Source: JANXUF01 sp043747685
GTDB lineage: Bacteria > Actinomycetota > Acidimicrobiia > Acidimicrobiales > Ilumatobacteraceae
Direction of reading: 5' to 3'
Assembly: GCA_043747685.1 (NCBI GenBank)
Contig: JAYTOR010000043.1
Location: forward strand, 4,028 to 68,027
DNA length: 64,000 bases
Both the position numbers and the translations under genes were made by a program. The notes beneath the pieces were generated by a model. It was not told where the DNA came from, did no database searches, and saw only the letters and a list, made by a program, of their open reading frames with translations. Shown here piece after piece: positions 45,154 to 54,222 of the stretch. The first letter of the stretch is position 1, and each line of letters begins with the position of its first letter.

Positions 45154-45193
45154 ATCGTTACGATTGATGCTCGGCAGAACCCGCCGGTAACAA
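45154..45193 (+). promoter_or_regulatory. Probable etfBA promoter with an adjacent inverted repeat
   Basis: TTGATG (45164-45169) and TAACAA (45188-45193) are 18 bases apart and the -10 box ends nine bases before the etfB ATG. ATCGT-T-ACGAT (45154-45164), flanked by direct ATTGAT copies, abuts the -35 box and could be an operator. Confidence 0.4.
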
Positions 45194-45202
45194 TGGTCCT
45201 CC

Positions 45203-45979
45203 ATGAATGTAATCGTCTGTGTGAAGCAGATACCGGACCCCGCATTGCCCGGCGCGTTGGACTCTTCTTCCAACACGCTGAAGCGTGACGGCAAACTCAT
45301 TCTCGATGAGTCAGACAGCTACGGCGTCGAAATGGCGCTGCAGCTCGTGACAGCAGCCGGGGGCGGCGAGGTCAGCCTCGTGTCGATGGCACCGAACGGC
45401 GAAGTGTCGGGTCTGCGTACGGCGTTGGCGATGGGTGCCGCGAAGGCGATCCTCGTGTCCGATCCTGCGCTCAAGGGTTCCGACGCACTGACGACGGCGA
45501 AAGTCTTGGCGGCTGCGGTGCAACGCCTCGGCGGTGCCGACCTGATCATCGGGGCGACAGAGTCCTCCGACGGCTACACGGGCACCGTGCCGGAGCAGAT
45601 CGCCGAAATCCTCGGTCTGCCGTCGGTGACGTTCGCTAAGAAGGTCACCATCGACGGATCGACGATGCACATCGAGCGTCAGACCGAGCAAGGCTACGAC
45701 GAAGTCACCAGCCCGCTGCCGGCACTGATCAGCGTCACCGCCGGCGTCGTCGAGCCGCGCTACCCGAGCTTCAAAGGCATCATGGCCGCCAAGTCGAAGC
45801 CGCTCGAGACCGTCACGGTCGCCGACCTCGGCATCACGCCGGTCGGTTGGGACGGTGCCGGCCAGACGATCGTCAACGTTTCCCAGGCCGAGGCCCGCAA
45901 GGCCGGCGAAGTCATCGAAGACGACGGTGAGACCTTCACCAAGGTCGTGTCCTACCTCGAAACCTTGAAACTGATCTGA
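45203..45979 (+). CDS. etfB: Electron transfer flavoprotein beta subunit
   Basis: EtfB forms a cytoplasmic heterodimer with EtfA that takes electrons from acyl-CoA dehydrogenases. The 258-residue product starts MNVIVCVKQIPDP and has DESDSYGVEMALQL, LSMGADKA-like LAMGAAKAILV, and the ETF-beta signature region PLPALISVTAGVVEPRYPSFKGIMAAKSKP. It lies ten bases before etfA. Confidence 0.98.
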   Translation: MNVIVCVKQIPDPALPGALDSSSNTLKRDGKLILDESDSYGVEMALQLVTAAGGGEVSLVSMAPNGEVSGLRTALAMGAAKAILVSDPALKGSDALTTAKVLAAAVQRLGGADLIIGATESSDGYTGTVPEQIAEILGLPSVTFAKKVTIDGSTMHIERQTEQGYDEVTSPLPALISVTAGVVEPRYPSFKGIMAAKSKPLETVTVADLGITPVGWDGAGQTIVNVSQAEARKAGEVIEDDGETFTKVVSYLETLKLI

Positions 45980-45989
45980 GGAACCTGCG

Positions 45990-46955
45990 ATGACCATTTC
46001 CACTATCTGGGTGTTTGCCCAGGCTCAAGACGGCGCTCCGACGACCGGCACGCTCGAACTGCTGACGAAGGCCCGGTCCTTCGGCGGAACCGTGTCGGCG
46101 TTCTTCCTCGGTGACGCCGCTCCGGTCGCCGCCGCCCTCGGTGCTGCCGGCGCAGCGAAGGTCTACTCGACCGGCGACCTTGCGGGCCAGTTGCCGGGGC
46201 CTGCTGGCGCTGCCGCCATCAGGGCACTGATCGACGGTGGCGACGCCCCCGACTTGTTTCTGTTCCCACAGAACTACGAAGGTCGCGACACCGTCGCCCG
46301 CCTGTCGGTGCAACTCGATCGAACCGTGCTGACGAACAACACCGACATCGCCATCGACGGGGATGCGGTCACCGTGACGACGCCGATCTTCGGTGGCAAT
46401 ACGTTGGTCACGACACAGTTCGCAGGATCGGCCCCCTACCTGGCGACATTCCGTCCGAAGTCGTTCGCCGCCGAAGAAGGTGCCGCTGCAGCAGGAGAAC
46501 TCGTCACGGCAGCGATCCCGGAGCACGGTGCGACAGGCGCTGCCCGCATCACGGCAGTTCATGTCGAAGAATCATCCGGACCGAAGCTCGACGAAGCTCG
46601 AGTGGTCGTCTCCGGTGGTCGTGGTCTCGGCGATGCCGGTGCCTACTCGATGATCGAGACGCTCGCCAAGCTGCTCAAGGCGGCCCCCGGCGCATCCAGA
46701 GCGATCGTCGATGCCGGCTGGGTGCCCTACAGCTACCAGGTCGGCCAGACCGGCAAAGTGGTCAAGCCCGAGGTCTACATCGCCGCCGGCATCTCCGGTG
46801 CGACGCAGCACATGGTCGGCATGAAGGGCTCCAAGCACATCATTGCGATCAACAAGGACAAGGAAGCGCCGATCTTCAGTATCGCCGACCTCGGCATCGT
46901 CGGCGACGTCCACAAGGTTCTCCCGAAGCTGATCGAAGCGCTACAAGCCCGCTGA
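45990..46955 (+). CDS. etfA: Electron transfer flavoprotein alpha subunit
   Basis: EtfA binds FAD in its C-terminal domain. The 321-residue product has RVVVSGGRGLGDAGAY, VDAGWVPYSYQVGQTGKVVKPEVYIAAGISGATQHMVGM and INKDKEAPIFSIADLGIVGD, all canonical. Its last codons (CAA GCC CGC TGA) form the first copy of a 21-base tandem repeat that continues past the stop. Confidence 0.98.
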   Translation: MTISTIWVFAQAQDGAPTTGTLELLTKARSFGGTVSAFFLGDAAPVAAALGAAGAAKVYSTGDLAGQLPGPAGAAAIRALIDGGDAPDLFLFPQNYEGRDTVARLSVQLDRTVLTNNTDIAIDGDAVTVTTPIFGGNTLVTTQFAGSAPYLATFRPKSFAAEEGAAAAGELVTAAIPEHGATGAARITAVHVEESSGPKLDEARVVVSGGRGLGDAGAYSMIETLAKLLKAAPGASRAIVDAGWVPYSYQVGQTGKVVKPEVYIAAGISGATQHMVGMKGSKHIIAINKDKEAPIFSIADLGIVGDVHKVLPKLIEALQAR

Positions 46956-47001
46956 TCAGCGCCGCAAGCCCGCAGATCAGCGCCGCAAGCCCGCTGATCA
47001 G
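46944..47001. repeat. 21-base tandem repeat across the etfA stop codon
   Basis: The unit CAAGCCCGCTGATCAGCGCC plus G occurs at 46944-46964, at 46965-46985 with one change (T to A), and as a partial third copy at 46986-47001. The first copy contains the etfA stop, so the duplication lies in non-coding DNA. In copy two the stop becomes AGA. Confidence 0.95.
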
Positions 47002-47025
47002 CCGACACGCGCACACTGCCCGCGA

Positions 47026-47056
47026 GCCGGAGGTCGGGCCATCACCGGCCTCCGGC
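47026..47056. terminator. Bidirectional terminator hairpin after etfA
   Basis: GCCGGAGGTCGG pairs with CCGGCCTCCGGC (one G-U pair) around a seven-base loop. It lies between etfA and the convergent minus-strand gene and lacks a U-tract, as is usual in GC-rich actinomycetes. Confidence 0.6.
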
Positions 47057-47094
47057 ACGACCAGGTCGGGCCTGAGGTTCTCCGGTGACGGTGG

Positions 47095-47808
47095 TCAGCG
47101 AACGACGTGGCGCTGCCTCCCGGACAACAAACGGGCGATGATGCCGATTGCCACCACCGCTCCGACGATGATTGCAAGCGAACGCTTCCACGTCGTGTCC
47201 GGTGCCGGCGGCAACTCGAGGGTGACAGGCGCGAGCGTGTTGCCCGTCGCCGCAGTCACCGGGGGCGCGGCGTTCCCGAGGTAGTCGGGCGCAGCAGCGC
47301 CAGCGGCGAGCATCTGTGTGCCGTCGCACGTCGTCGACATCAATTTTCCCTCCGGAGCTCCCGTCGGGTGGAACGAGTCGGAACGGACGAGCGTGGCGAA
47401 GACGACGTAGCGGACTCCCGTCTCCATCGAGACCAGCCCGCACGATCCCGGGCCAGCGAACGAAAAGACGATCGCCGTACTCGGGACTGTTCCCTTGAAG
47501 ACCGACTCGACGACAAAGGTGTACGTCGCCGGCTCGTTCACCCCGTTGGCCAGCGGCGTCACCGTATACGAGCTCAACGTACCGATGAAGGCGGCGTCGG
47601 CGCTGCCGAGCGCTGCGGCATCCGCTGTGCCGAAACAACTGCACGTCCCGGCAGCGACGGTAGGCCTGCCCGCCGGCCACAACGAGCAGACCATGGCGAT
47701 CAGCACGGCGGTGATCAAACGCAGAAATGTTTTCACGCCACGTGGCGAGCGTCGAGACCGATCGGGGGGCACCCCGCTGCTCGCTGGTGAGGTCTCGAGC
47801 ACATTCAT
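47095..47808 (-). CDS. Secreted, membrane-anchored TIMP/netrin-like domain protein
   Basis: The 237-residue product has a signal peptide (about 25-50, VKTFLRLITAVLIAMVCSLW) then a mature start GTCSCFG. The CxC followed by ADAAFIGTLSSYTV, YTFVVESVFKGTVP, GSCGL and GVRYVVFATL is the pattern of bacterial TIMP/NTR-like domains. A helix near the C-terminus (LAIIVGAVVAIGIIARLL) anchors it outside the cell. Function unknown. ATG 47808 is preferred, with 47817 as an alternative; longer frames overlap the repeats and pseudogene. Confidence 0.75.
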   Translation of the reverse strand: MNVLETSPASSGVPPDRSRRSPRGVKTFLRLITAVLIAMVCSLWPAGRPTVAAGTCSCFGTADAAALGSADAAFIGTLSSYTVTPLANGVNEPATYTFVVESVFKGTVPSTAIVFSFAGPGSCGLVSMETGVRYVVFATLVRSDSFHPTGAPEGKLMSTTCDGTQMLAAGAAAPDYLGNAAPPVTAATGNTLAPVTLELPPAPDTTWKRSLAIIVGAVVAIGIIARLLSGRQRHVVR

Positions 47809-47869
47809 CCGACACATTCTGCCAACGCGAAGGCCGCCGCCGGGTGACCATCGAGCCAATAGCCTCCAA

Positions 47870-47911
47870 CTGATGGTGCCGAGCTGATGGTGACGAGCTG
47901 ATGGTGCCGAG
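47870..47911. repeat. 14-base tandem repeat, three copies
   Basis: CTGATGGTGCCGAG occurs at 47870-47883, 47884-47897 (C to A at one position) and 47898-47911. The third copy contains the original ATG of the oxidase pseudogene (47901). The unit length is not a multiple of three. Confidence 0.95.
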
Positions 47912-48998
47912 CTGGCACAACTGGGCGGGCAGCCAGATCGCCCATCCGTTGGGAATCGAGCATCCGTCGACGGAGGACGAACGCAGCGATCGTCAGGCGA
48001 GCCGGTGAGCGCGGTGTACGCGTCAAGGTCGTCGGCAACGGACACAGCTTCACCGCCGCTGCTGTCACCGATGGCATCCTCGTGCAACTCGACCGGTACC
48101 AGCGGTTGTTGCACATCGACACTGTCAAGCGGCAGATAACCGTCGAAGCGGGCATGCTGCTCACCGCAGTCAACGAGATGCTGGCCACTCGCGGCCTGGC
48201 GATGGCCAATCTCGGTGACATTGCCGATCAGACGATTTCCGGGGCGATCTCCACGTCGACGCACGGCACCGGCATACGGCTCACCGGTATCTCGCCGGAC
48301 AGGTTGCCGGTCTGCGGATCGTCACGTCCACAGGTGTCGTGCTGACGTGCAATGCCACCGAGAACGCCGACCTCTTCCACGCTGCAGCCGCACCACTGAT
48401 CCGCTCGAGCCGCAGAGCAGGTTCAGGCACTACGCGAACAGGATCGTGCTCGAGAACTATGCCTTCGGAGCGCTGTGCCGAGTCGGCCGCCGTCGACGTC
48501 CGTGATTCCGAAGCTTGCCAAGACGCTGGCGGCATCCGGCAGGAGGGAGTTCGTCGACCAGAGCGACAGGGTCCTCGCCAGCACACGTCTCGTCAAGTTC
48601 TACGAAATGGAATACAGCATCGAGCGCGTCGCGTGTGTCGAGGCCCGCGATCGGCTGCGCTCGTTCATCGAACGCGAGGGATTGATGCTGAACTTCCCGG
48701 TCGAGGTCCGCTTCACCACTCCGGATGACATTCCCCTGTCTACCGGGACTGGCCGGGAGGGTGCGTATATCGCCGTGCACGTGTTCCAGAAGATGGAGTA
48801 CGAGCGCTACTTCCGTGGTGTCGAGGCGATCATGGACGACTACGGCGGCCGTCCGCACTGGGGCAAGTTGCATTTCCAGACCGCCGAGACGCCGCACCGA
48901 AGTACCCGCAGTGGGACGCGTTCGTTGCCACCAGGGACCGCCTCGACCCCGAGGGCAGCTTCACAAACGACTACGCCAGCCGGGTGTTCGGACGGTAG
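47901..48998 (+). pseudogene. Decayed aldonolactone oxidase (D-arabinono-1,4-lactone / L-gulonolactone oxidase family)
   Basis: Pieces of one FAD-linked oxidase follow in order but in changing frames. They are WHNWAGSQIAHPLGIE (47913 on), RVKVVGNGHSFTAAAVTDG through GAISTSTHGTGIRLTGIS, QVAGLRIVTSTGVVLTCN with DLFHAA, FRHYANRIVLENYAFGALCR, then VIPKLAKTL through PVEVRFTTPDD and GRPHWGKLHFQTAET, and finally PKYPQWDAFVATRDRLDP to TAG 48996. Frame changes fall near 47975, 48295, 48400, 48495 and 48897. Near 48400 roughly a hundred residues of the middle are missing. Intact members have about 430 residues and make ascorbate-like lactones. It cannot be functional. Confidence 0.9.
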
Positions 48999-49004
48999 CT
49001 GGCG

Positions 49005-52000
49005 CTAGCGGTGCCGTATCTGATCGACCGACGGTGTCACGTCCGCGTAGGAGCACTGCACCGCAAGTACCGAGCCGGCAACCGCACCCGAGACGATCGA
49101 CCACCAGCCGGAGTACGAGCCGAGCGGCAGGCCACCGTGGCGGTAGTGGGCCAGTGCGTACGCGGCCAATGCCGTCGAGGCGTAGGCGATGACGGTGATC
49201 GTCGTACTGACGGCTCGCTGTGCGGGCACCATCCACGATGTCGCCAGTGCGGTGATCACCGCCGCGCCGACGATCACCATCACCGGGGTCGTGCGAACGT
49301 CGAATGCGTCGAGGGCGATACCGACGGGAGCGCACAGCGCTGCGAGCAGCCTCCACCGTTGGTTACCAGCTCGTCCGGCGAGCTTGCGCCAATGCATGAA
49401 TCGCGTGAACGCATAGGCCGACAAGCCGATGAGCACGGCGATCGCCAGCAGATGAAGTGCATTCCAGGCGAACGGCGTGTGGCGAGGCAATTCGAACGGT
49501 TTCCACCACGAGAACCCACGCCAGGTCCGGTACCGCCATGGTCCGATCAGAAGACCGGCGAGCGCGAAACACACGAGGAAGAGCGCCCGGGGTAGCGACA
49601 GCGCAGCGAAGGCGGCGTAGAGATAGACCGGCTTCGTCAGTCGCATCGCGCCGCGAGCCGCCCGTGTGCGCAGTCGGTTGCCATCCGGCTGGACCGCCTT
49701 GAAGCCGACCATCGCCAGGCGCATCCCGATCTGAGTGCGCCGCCGCGGATTCAGCGAGGCGATCGTCTGCTCGCCGACTCGATAGGTCGCCAGTCTGGCG
49801 ATCGGGTCACCATCGGGTTGTACGTCAGCGCGTTCGTTCGTCGCCGATTCGCCGAGGGCCAGCACGCGGTCCAGGAGTTCGTCGATGATCTGACGCTGCA
49901 CCGCCTCGACGATGACCGACTTCGTCTGCAACAGCGCACCCTGCCCGGGAAGCGTCCTGTCCTGCATCGCAGCTCCGACTTCGTCGTGGATCTGCTGTAC
50001 AACGTCGGCGGTCATCGGGACCTGGGCAGCGGTGGCTATCCGGACGAGTCTGTCGGAGACCTCGGATGCTGCCAGTCCGGTGCTGTTCAGCCGTTCGGGT
50101 CGCAACAACAGGTCGACAATGCTCTTCGAAGCGTCCAGGCGCCCCCACATCCAGTCGTTGCCACGCCACTGCGCCGAGAAGAAGGCCGCGAAGTTCGACA
50201 GATCGTTGCCGCACAGTTTCGACTTGGCGTCGAGCTTGCGGCCGAAGTATTTCTCCAACGGCGTGGTGTTGTTGCCGGACACCTCCAGAAAGCGCAGTTG
50301 GGTTTCCATCTGCGTCGTTCTTGCCTGGAGCGCCGTCGTCAGCACAGCCAATGCTGCCAGGACCTCGTCCATCCGCAGCCCGGCCGAGTCGAGCACATCG
50401 AACGAGCGGGAACGACCGAGGAATTCGACGGCCAGCGTCTTCGACGTCGTCGGCGTCGGCGTCGGTATCAACGAACCAGACGACGCTCTGGCACCGACAC
50501 CGGCAGCGACGCTGACGAGCCGCTTCCACAGCTCGTCGGCGAACAGTACACCGGTCGCCGGCGCTGTGCTGGCGAGTGCGGCGCTATCGACCTCCTTATC
50601 CCAACCGTCGAGCGCCTGGTCGACGACAAACAGTGCAGTGTGGCGGTCGAGGGCGGCCAGCACCTCGTCCGCTTGTGCCACTGAGGCGACCGCCAGCGAA
50701 CGGGCGATCCGTGCCGATGTCGTCGCCCACGCCTGATCCCGACGGTCGAGCGCGGCACGCACAACCCACACGCGATCAGACGCCAGACGGAGCCGGTCGG
50801 CGACGAGCCGGAGCGAATATAACGCCTGCTTCTCGCTCGACACATCGAGAACGCAGCGCGACTCCAGGTCACGGACCCACCGAATCAACTCATCGATGAG
50901 CGACAGCATCGAGATGCCGTCACGATGGACGGCACCGTCAGCTTCTGTCTGTCGCACGGCAACGGCGATCAACGATTCGAGGGCGTCACGATCGGGCCGC
51001 AACCATCTCGCCGTCGGGTTGCGCGGCAGTTCGTCGCCGAGCGAACTGGTGTCGATCTGACCGGTCAGCACGTCGTGGAGACGCTGTGTGTCGAGGTCGA
51101 TCCGCAGTCGCCCGGCAGATGATGCCTCATTCGTTCCGGCGGCGATCACGGCGTCAGCCAATGCCGACCCGTCGACACCGTCGAAGCGGATGAACAGTCC
51201 GGCGCGACGCAGCCGTTGGCGTTCGGCTTCTTCATTGAACAATCGCAACTGCTCGAGATCCTGCAGCAGGTTCTCCTGGCCGAACGCCGTGCCCAACGCC
51301 CCGAGCGCCGTATGCACACCACGTGGTGCCGGGCCCTGTACGACCGTCTCGACGACGGCGGGGAGGGTCCCGACGCCCGGAGGGCTGGGGTGCAGGTACA
51401 GCAGCCAGCGTTCGGTCTTCGACGCCGCCGGGGAAGCGGCAATAGCATCGATTGCCTTGCCGACGGGGATGTTGTCGAGGACTCCGCCGTCGATCACCCA
51501 GACCGCGCCGGTCGGTGGGGCGTCGCTGAACACCGTTGCCATTGCCGGACCGATCCTCGCCGGCTCGAAGGCGAACGGGAACGACGATGTCGCCCGACCT
51601 GCAAGCGCCAGGCGGGCAGCGGTCGACACCGGCAGTGCTCTGCCGGTGGCGTCGGAGACGACTGCAGTCTGGCGCGTCTGGAAGTCGCCGTCGTCGTCAG
51701 GACGCCCGAGATACTGGAATCGGAACAGTGCCGAGTTGCGCGATTCGACGATGTTGGTGAACGGGTCGTCATCGCGTTCGACCTCGGCCGGACGCGCCAA
51801 CGTCGCCGTCAGGATCAGTTCCAACGGATCTGCACGGGTCTCCGCCTCAGAGCCGGCGATCGACTTCATCAGTTGTGCTTCGAGTTGGCGCTGGAAGTAC
51901 TCGTCACCGCGCAGCAGCGACGGTGGACGCCCGATTTTCGGGCCATTCGGATGATTTGGATCGACGTAGCGGCCGACGGGCGGCCGCGTCAGTTTCTCGA

Positions 52001-52340
52001 TGTCACCGAGTTCGATCCATACGTCGAGCATCGTGTCGAAGGCGAACCCGTAGATCTGGCTGGCCGCGTAGATCACGCCGTTGAGGCCTCCGGCACTGGC
52101 ACCGGTGATGACATCGATGAGCACCCGGTCGAAGCCGGTGAGATCGAGCAACTGGTCGTAGATGATCGACGTGGGTGCCACCACCCGTTGTGGGACCGCA
52201 TCCTTGGCATGGGCGAGATGATCGAGTTCGGCGAGCGCGCCACCGATCCAGACGGCGAGTGATACGCCGCCGCGCAGGCTCAGCGCGAGCCGCAGTTCTT
52301 CCCCGGCGTGCGGGCGTTGCGTTGTCACATCGGCGTCCAT
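49005..52340 (-). CDS. Very large patatin-like phospholipase with C-terminal membrane segments
   Basis: The 1111-residue product has a patatin domain in its first 330 residues: oxyanion loop RGGVSLAVWIGG, nucleophile elbow GASAGG (Ser82) and the dyad partner DGG (Asp284). The long middle resembles the DUF3376 region attached to actinobacterial patatins. From about residue 930 there are five to six hydrophobic helices (LPRALFLVCFALAGLLIG, LHLLAIAVLIGLSAYAF, VMVIVGAAVITALATSWMV), so it is membrane-bound. It probably hydrolyses lipid acyl esters. It ends seven bases from the pseudogene. Confidence 0.88.
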   Translation of the reverse strand: MDADVTTQRPHAGEELRLALSLRGGVSLAVWIGGALAELDHLAHAKDAVPQRVVAPTSIIYDQLLDLTGFDRVLIDVITGASAGGLNGVIYAASQIYGFAFDTMLDVWIELGDIEKLTRPPVGRYVDPNHPNGPKIGRPPSLLRGDEYFQRQLEAQLMKSIAGSEAETRADPLELILTATLARPAEVERDDDPFTNIVESRNSALFRFQYLGRPDDDGDFQTRQTAVVSDATGRALPVSTAARLALAGRATSSFPFAFEPARIGPAMATVFSDAPPTGAVWVIDGGVLDNIPVGKAIDAIAASPAASKTERWLLYLHPSPPGVGTLPAVVETVVQGPAPRGVHTALGALGTAFGQENLLQDLEQLRLFNEEAERQRLRRAGLFIRFDGVDGSALADAVIAAGTNEASSAGRLRIDLDTQRLHDVLTGQIDTSSLGDELPRNPTARWLRPDRDALESLIAVAVRQTEADGAVHRDGISMLSLIDELIRWVRDLESRCVLDVSSEKQALYSLRLVADRLRLASDRVWVVRAALDRRDQAWATTSARIARSLAVASVAQADEVLAALDRHTALFVVDQALDGWDKEVDSAALASTAPATGVLFADELWKRLVSVAAGVGARASSGSLIPTPTPTTSKTLAVEFLGRSRSFDVLDSAGLRMDEVLAALAVLTTALQARTTQMETQLRFLEVSGNNTTPLEKYFGRKLDAKSKLCGNDLSNFAAFFSAQWRGNDWMWGRLDASKSIVDLLLRPERLNSTGLAASEVSDRLVRIATAAQVPMTADVVQQIHDEVGAAMQDRTLPGQGALLQTKSVIVEAVQRQIIDELLDRVLALGESATNERADVQPDGDPIARLATYRVGEQTIASLNPRRRTQIGMRLAMVGFKAVQPDGNRLRTRAARGAMRLTKPVYLYAAFAALSLPRALFLVCFALAGLLIGPWRYRTWRGFSWWKPFELPRHTPFAWNALHLLAIAVLIGLSAYAFTRFMHWRKLAGRAGNQRWRLLAALCAPVGIALDAFDVRTTPVMVIVGAAVITALATSWMVPAQRAVSTTITVIAYASTALAAYALAHYRHGGLPLGSYSGWWSIVSGAVAGSVLAVQCSYADVTPSVDQIRHR

Positions 52341-52409
52341 CGTGATCCCCTCCCCCGGTGAGGAGACCGTAGTCGCCCCGCCTGATACATCGTGCCCGAA
52401 TGCAGTTCT

Positions 52410-52452
52410 CGAACGTCAGTCTTCGAACGTCAGTCTTCGAACGTCAGTCCTT
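52410..52452. repeat. 14-base tandem repeat upstream of the patatin gene
   Basis: CGAACGTCAGTCTT occurs at 52410-52423 and 52424-52437, and a third copy with one inserted C fills 52438-52452. It lies in the 118-base gap between the patatin gene and the reductase gene, just past the reductase stop codon region. Confidence 0.95.
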
Positions 52453-52458
52453 CGGATG

Positions 52459-53703
52459 TCAGGCGGGCGTCGAGGCGTAGGTGAGAGCGTCGTCCCAAGA
52501 AATGCGGTCTGTCAGCAACTGTCGGTACGGCATCAACAGTTTCGGCATGCTCATCGCCAAGACGCCGCGCAGTCGACCGCCGTGGCCGTAGAGGGCGACG
52601 AACTTGTCATCGAGCGAACCGGCAACGACACGGACTTCGTCATCGCCATGAGCCCTGCCGAGGAACTGGATTCGCCTGTCGTACTGGTCGCTCCAGAAGA
52701 ACGGAACCGTCTCGTATGGCGACGGCTCACGCCCGGCAGCCACGGCGAGCATGTTCCTGGCAGCGTGTGCTCCCTGTTCTGCGGCGTTGGTCCAGTGCTC
52801 GACACGCATTTCCTCACCGGAACCGACGTCGCCGAACAACGGATTCGTCCATCGGGCGCAGTCTCCAGCCGCATAGACCCCAGACTGACCGGCCCACAGC
52901 GTCTGATCGCACACGATGCCGTCGGTCACTCTCAGACCGCTGTCGTTCAGCCATTGAACAGCTGGCGACACCCCGATTCCGACGAGGACGACGTCGGCGG
53001 GAACGATCGAACCATCGCCGAGGCGCACACCGGTGACGTGATTCGTGGACTCGTCGACCTCGATACCGGCAACATCGACGCCGCACCGGACGTCGACGCC
53101 GTTGCGGCCGTGGATGGCGACAACGGCCCAGCCCATTTCGGCACCGAGCCCGCGGATCAGCGGAGCGCCAGCACCTTCGAGGACGACGACCTCGCACTGG
53201 CGTTGACGCGCCGTTGCTGCGACTTCGAGGCCGATGAACCCTGCGCCGATGACGACGACATTCGCCTGCGGGACGAGTACCTCTCGCAACGACAGCGCGT
53301 CAGCGAGCGTTCGCAGTTCGAAGATGCCCTCCGCCACCGGTTGTCCTGGGAGACGGCGGCATGCAGCCCCGGTGGCGACCACGAGTCCGTCATAGCCGAG
53401 TTCCTCCCTCTCGCCCGTAGGCCCGACGATCGAGACATGCTGTGCCCCGGTGTCGAGCGCCGTCGCCCGGAAGCCGAGGCGAAGATCCAGGTCCAGTAAC
53501 TCGAAATCATCCACCCTGCGCAAGCGGATGCGGTCGGCTTCCCAATCGCCTTTCAACAGCTTCTTCGACAGCGGAGGACGGTCGTAGGGAAACTCCGGCT
53601 CGGCACCGACCAGCGCGATACGCCCGGTGAAGCCTTCGCCCCGCAGCGTTTCACAGGCGCGCAGACCAGCGAGCGAAGCACCGACGACCACCACATGTTT
53701 CAT
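52459..53703 (-). CDS. FAD-dependent ferredoxin/rubredoxin-type reductase
   Basis: The 414-residue product has two dinucleotide-binding folds: VVVVGASLAGLRACE at the N-terminus for FAD and VVVIGAGFIGLEVAA near residue 148 for NAD(P)H. YDRPPLSKKLL, VATGAACRRLPG and VYAAGDCARW are typical of the class that reduces ferredoxins for P450s and dioxygenases. The C-terminal reductase domain follows. No ferredoxin or oxygenase partner is adjacent. Confidence 0.92.
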   Translation of the reverse strand: MKHVVVVGASLAGLRACETLRGEGFTGRIALVGAEPEFPYDRPPLSKKLLKGDWEADRIRLRRVDDFELLDLDLRLGFRATALDTGAQHVSIVGPTGEREELGYDGLVVATGAACRRLPGQPVAEGIFELRTLADALSLREVLVPQANVVVIGAGFIGLEVAATARQRQCEVVVLEGAGAPLIRGLGAEMGWAVVAIHGRNGVDVRCGVDVAGIEVDESTNHVTGVRLGDGSIVPADVVLVGIGVSPAVQWLNDSGLRVTDGIVCDQTLWAGQSGVYAAGDCARWTNPLFGDVGSGEEMRVEHWTNAAEQGAHAARNMLAVAAGREPSPYETVPFFWSDQYDRRIQFLGRAHGDDEVRVVAGSLDDKFVALYGHGGRLRGVLAMSMPKLLMPYRQLLTDRISWDDALTYASTPA

Positions 53704-53743
53704 CGCCTCAGCTTGCCATACGCGGTCGGTGCACCGACGGTGC

Positions 53744-54205
53744 TCAGGTGTCGAGGATCACGGTCACCGGGCCGTCGTTGACGAGATCGACGAGCATCTC
53801 CGTGCGGAATCGACCAGTCTGAACCGTTGCCCCGAGACGGCGCAGTTCTTCGACGAGCGCATCGATCACCGGTTCGGCGAGCTCCGGTTTCGCCGCCTTC
53901 GCCCAACTCGGCCGCCGCCCCCGCTTGGTGTCGCCGTAGAGGGTGAACTGGCTGACGATGAGCACGGTCTTCGTCGTCTCGGCGATCGACAGGTTCATGA
54001 ATCCTGCATCGTCATCCATCACTCGGAGATTCCAGATCTTCTCCGCCATCCGGTGCACGTCGATACTGCCATCACCCTGGGTGACACCGACGAAGACGCA
54101 CAGACCCTGGCCGATCTCGCCAACGATCTCACCCCCGACTTCTCCTCCGATCTCACCTCCGACCGAGACGCTTGCCCGAAGAACCCGTTGCACCAGACCA
54201 CGCAT
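53744..54205 (-). CDS. dtd: D-aminoacyl-tRNA deacylase
   Basis: Dtd removes D-amino acids wrongly attached to tRNA. The 153-residue product starts MRGLVQRVLRASVSV and has SQFTLYGDTKRGRRPSW and the cross-subunit Gly-cisPro motif NDGPVTVILDT. Residues 16-33 form an expanded GGEIGGEVGGEIVGEIG run where other Dtd proteins have a single short turn, so a 12-base repeat has probably multiplied inside the gene. Confidence 0.95.
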   Translation of the reverse strand: MRGLVQRVLRASVSVGGEIGGEVGGEIVGEIGQGLCVFVGVTQGDGSIDVHRMAEKIWNLRVMDDDAGFMNLSIAETTKTVLIVSQFTLYGDTKRGRRPSWAKAAKPELAEPVIDALVEELRRLGATVQTGRFRTEMLVDLVNDGPVTVILDT

Positions 54206-54222
54206 TCGTGCATCATGTCATC

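Noticed and set aside
46944..47001. CRISPR array at the etfA end
   Set aside because: The copies are contiguous 21-base units with no spacers and no cas genes are present.
47042..47920. Long minus-strand frame opposite the pseudogene start and inside the TIMP-like gene region
   Set aside because: It is out of frame with the recognisable TIMP-like protein and crosses tandem repeats; its composition is that of a shifted frame.
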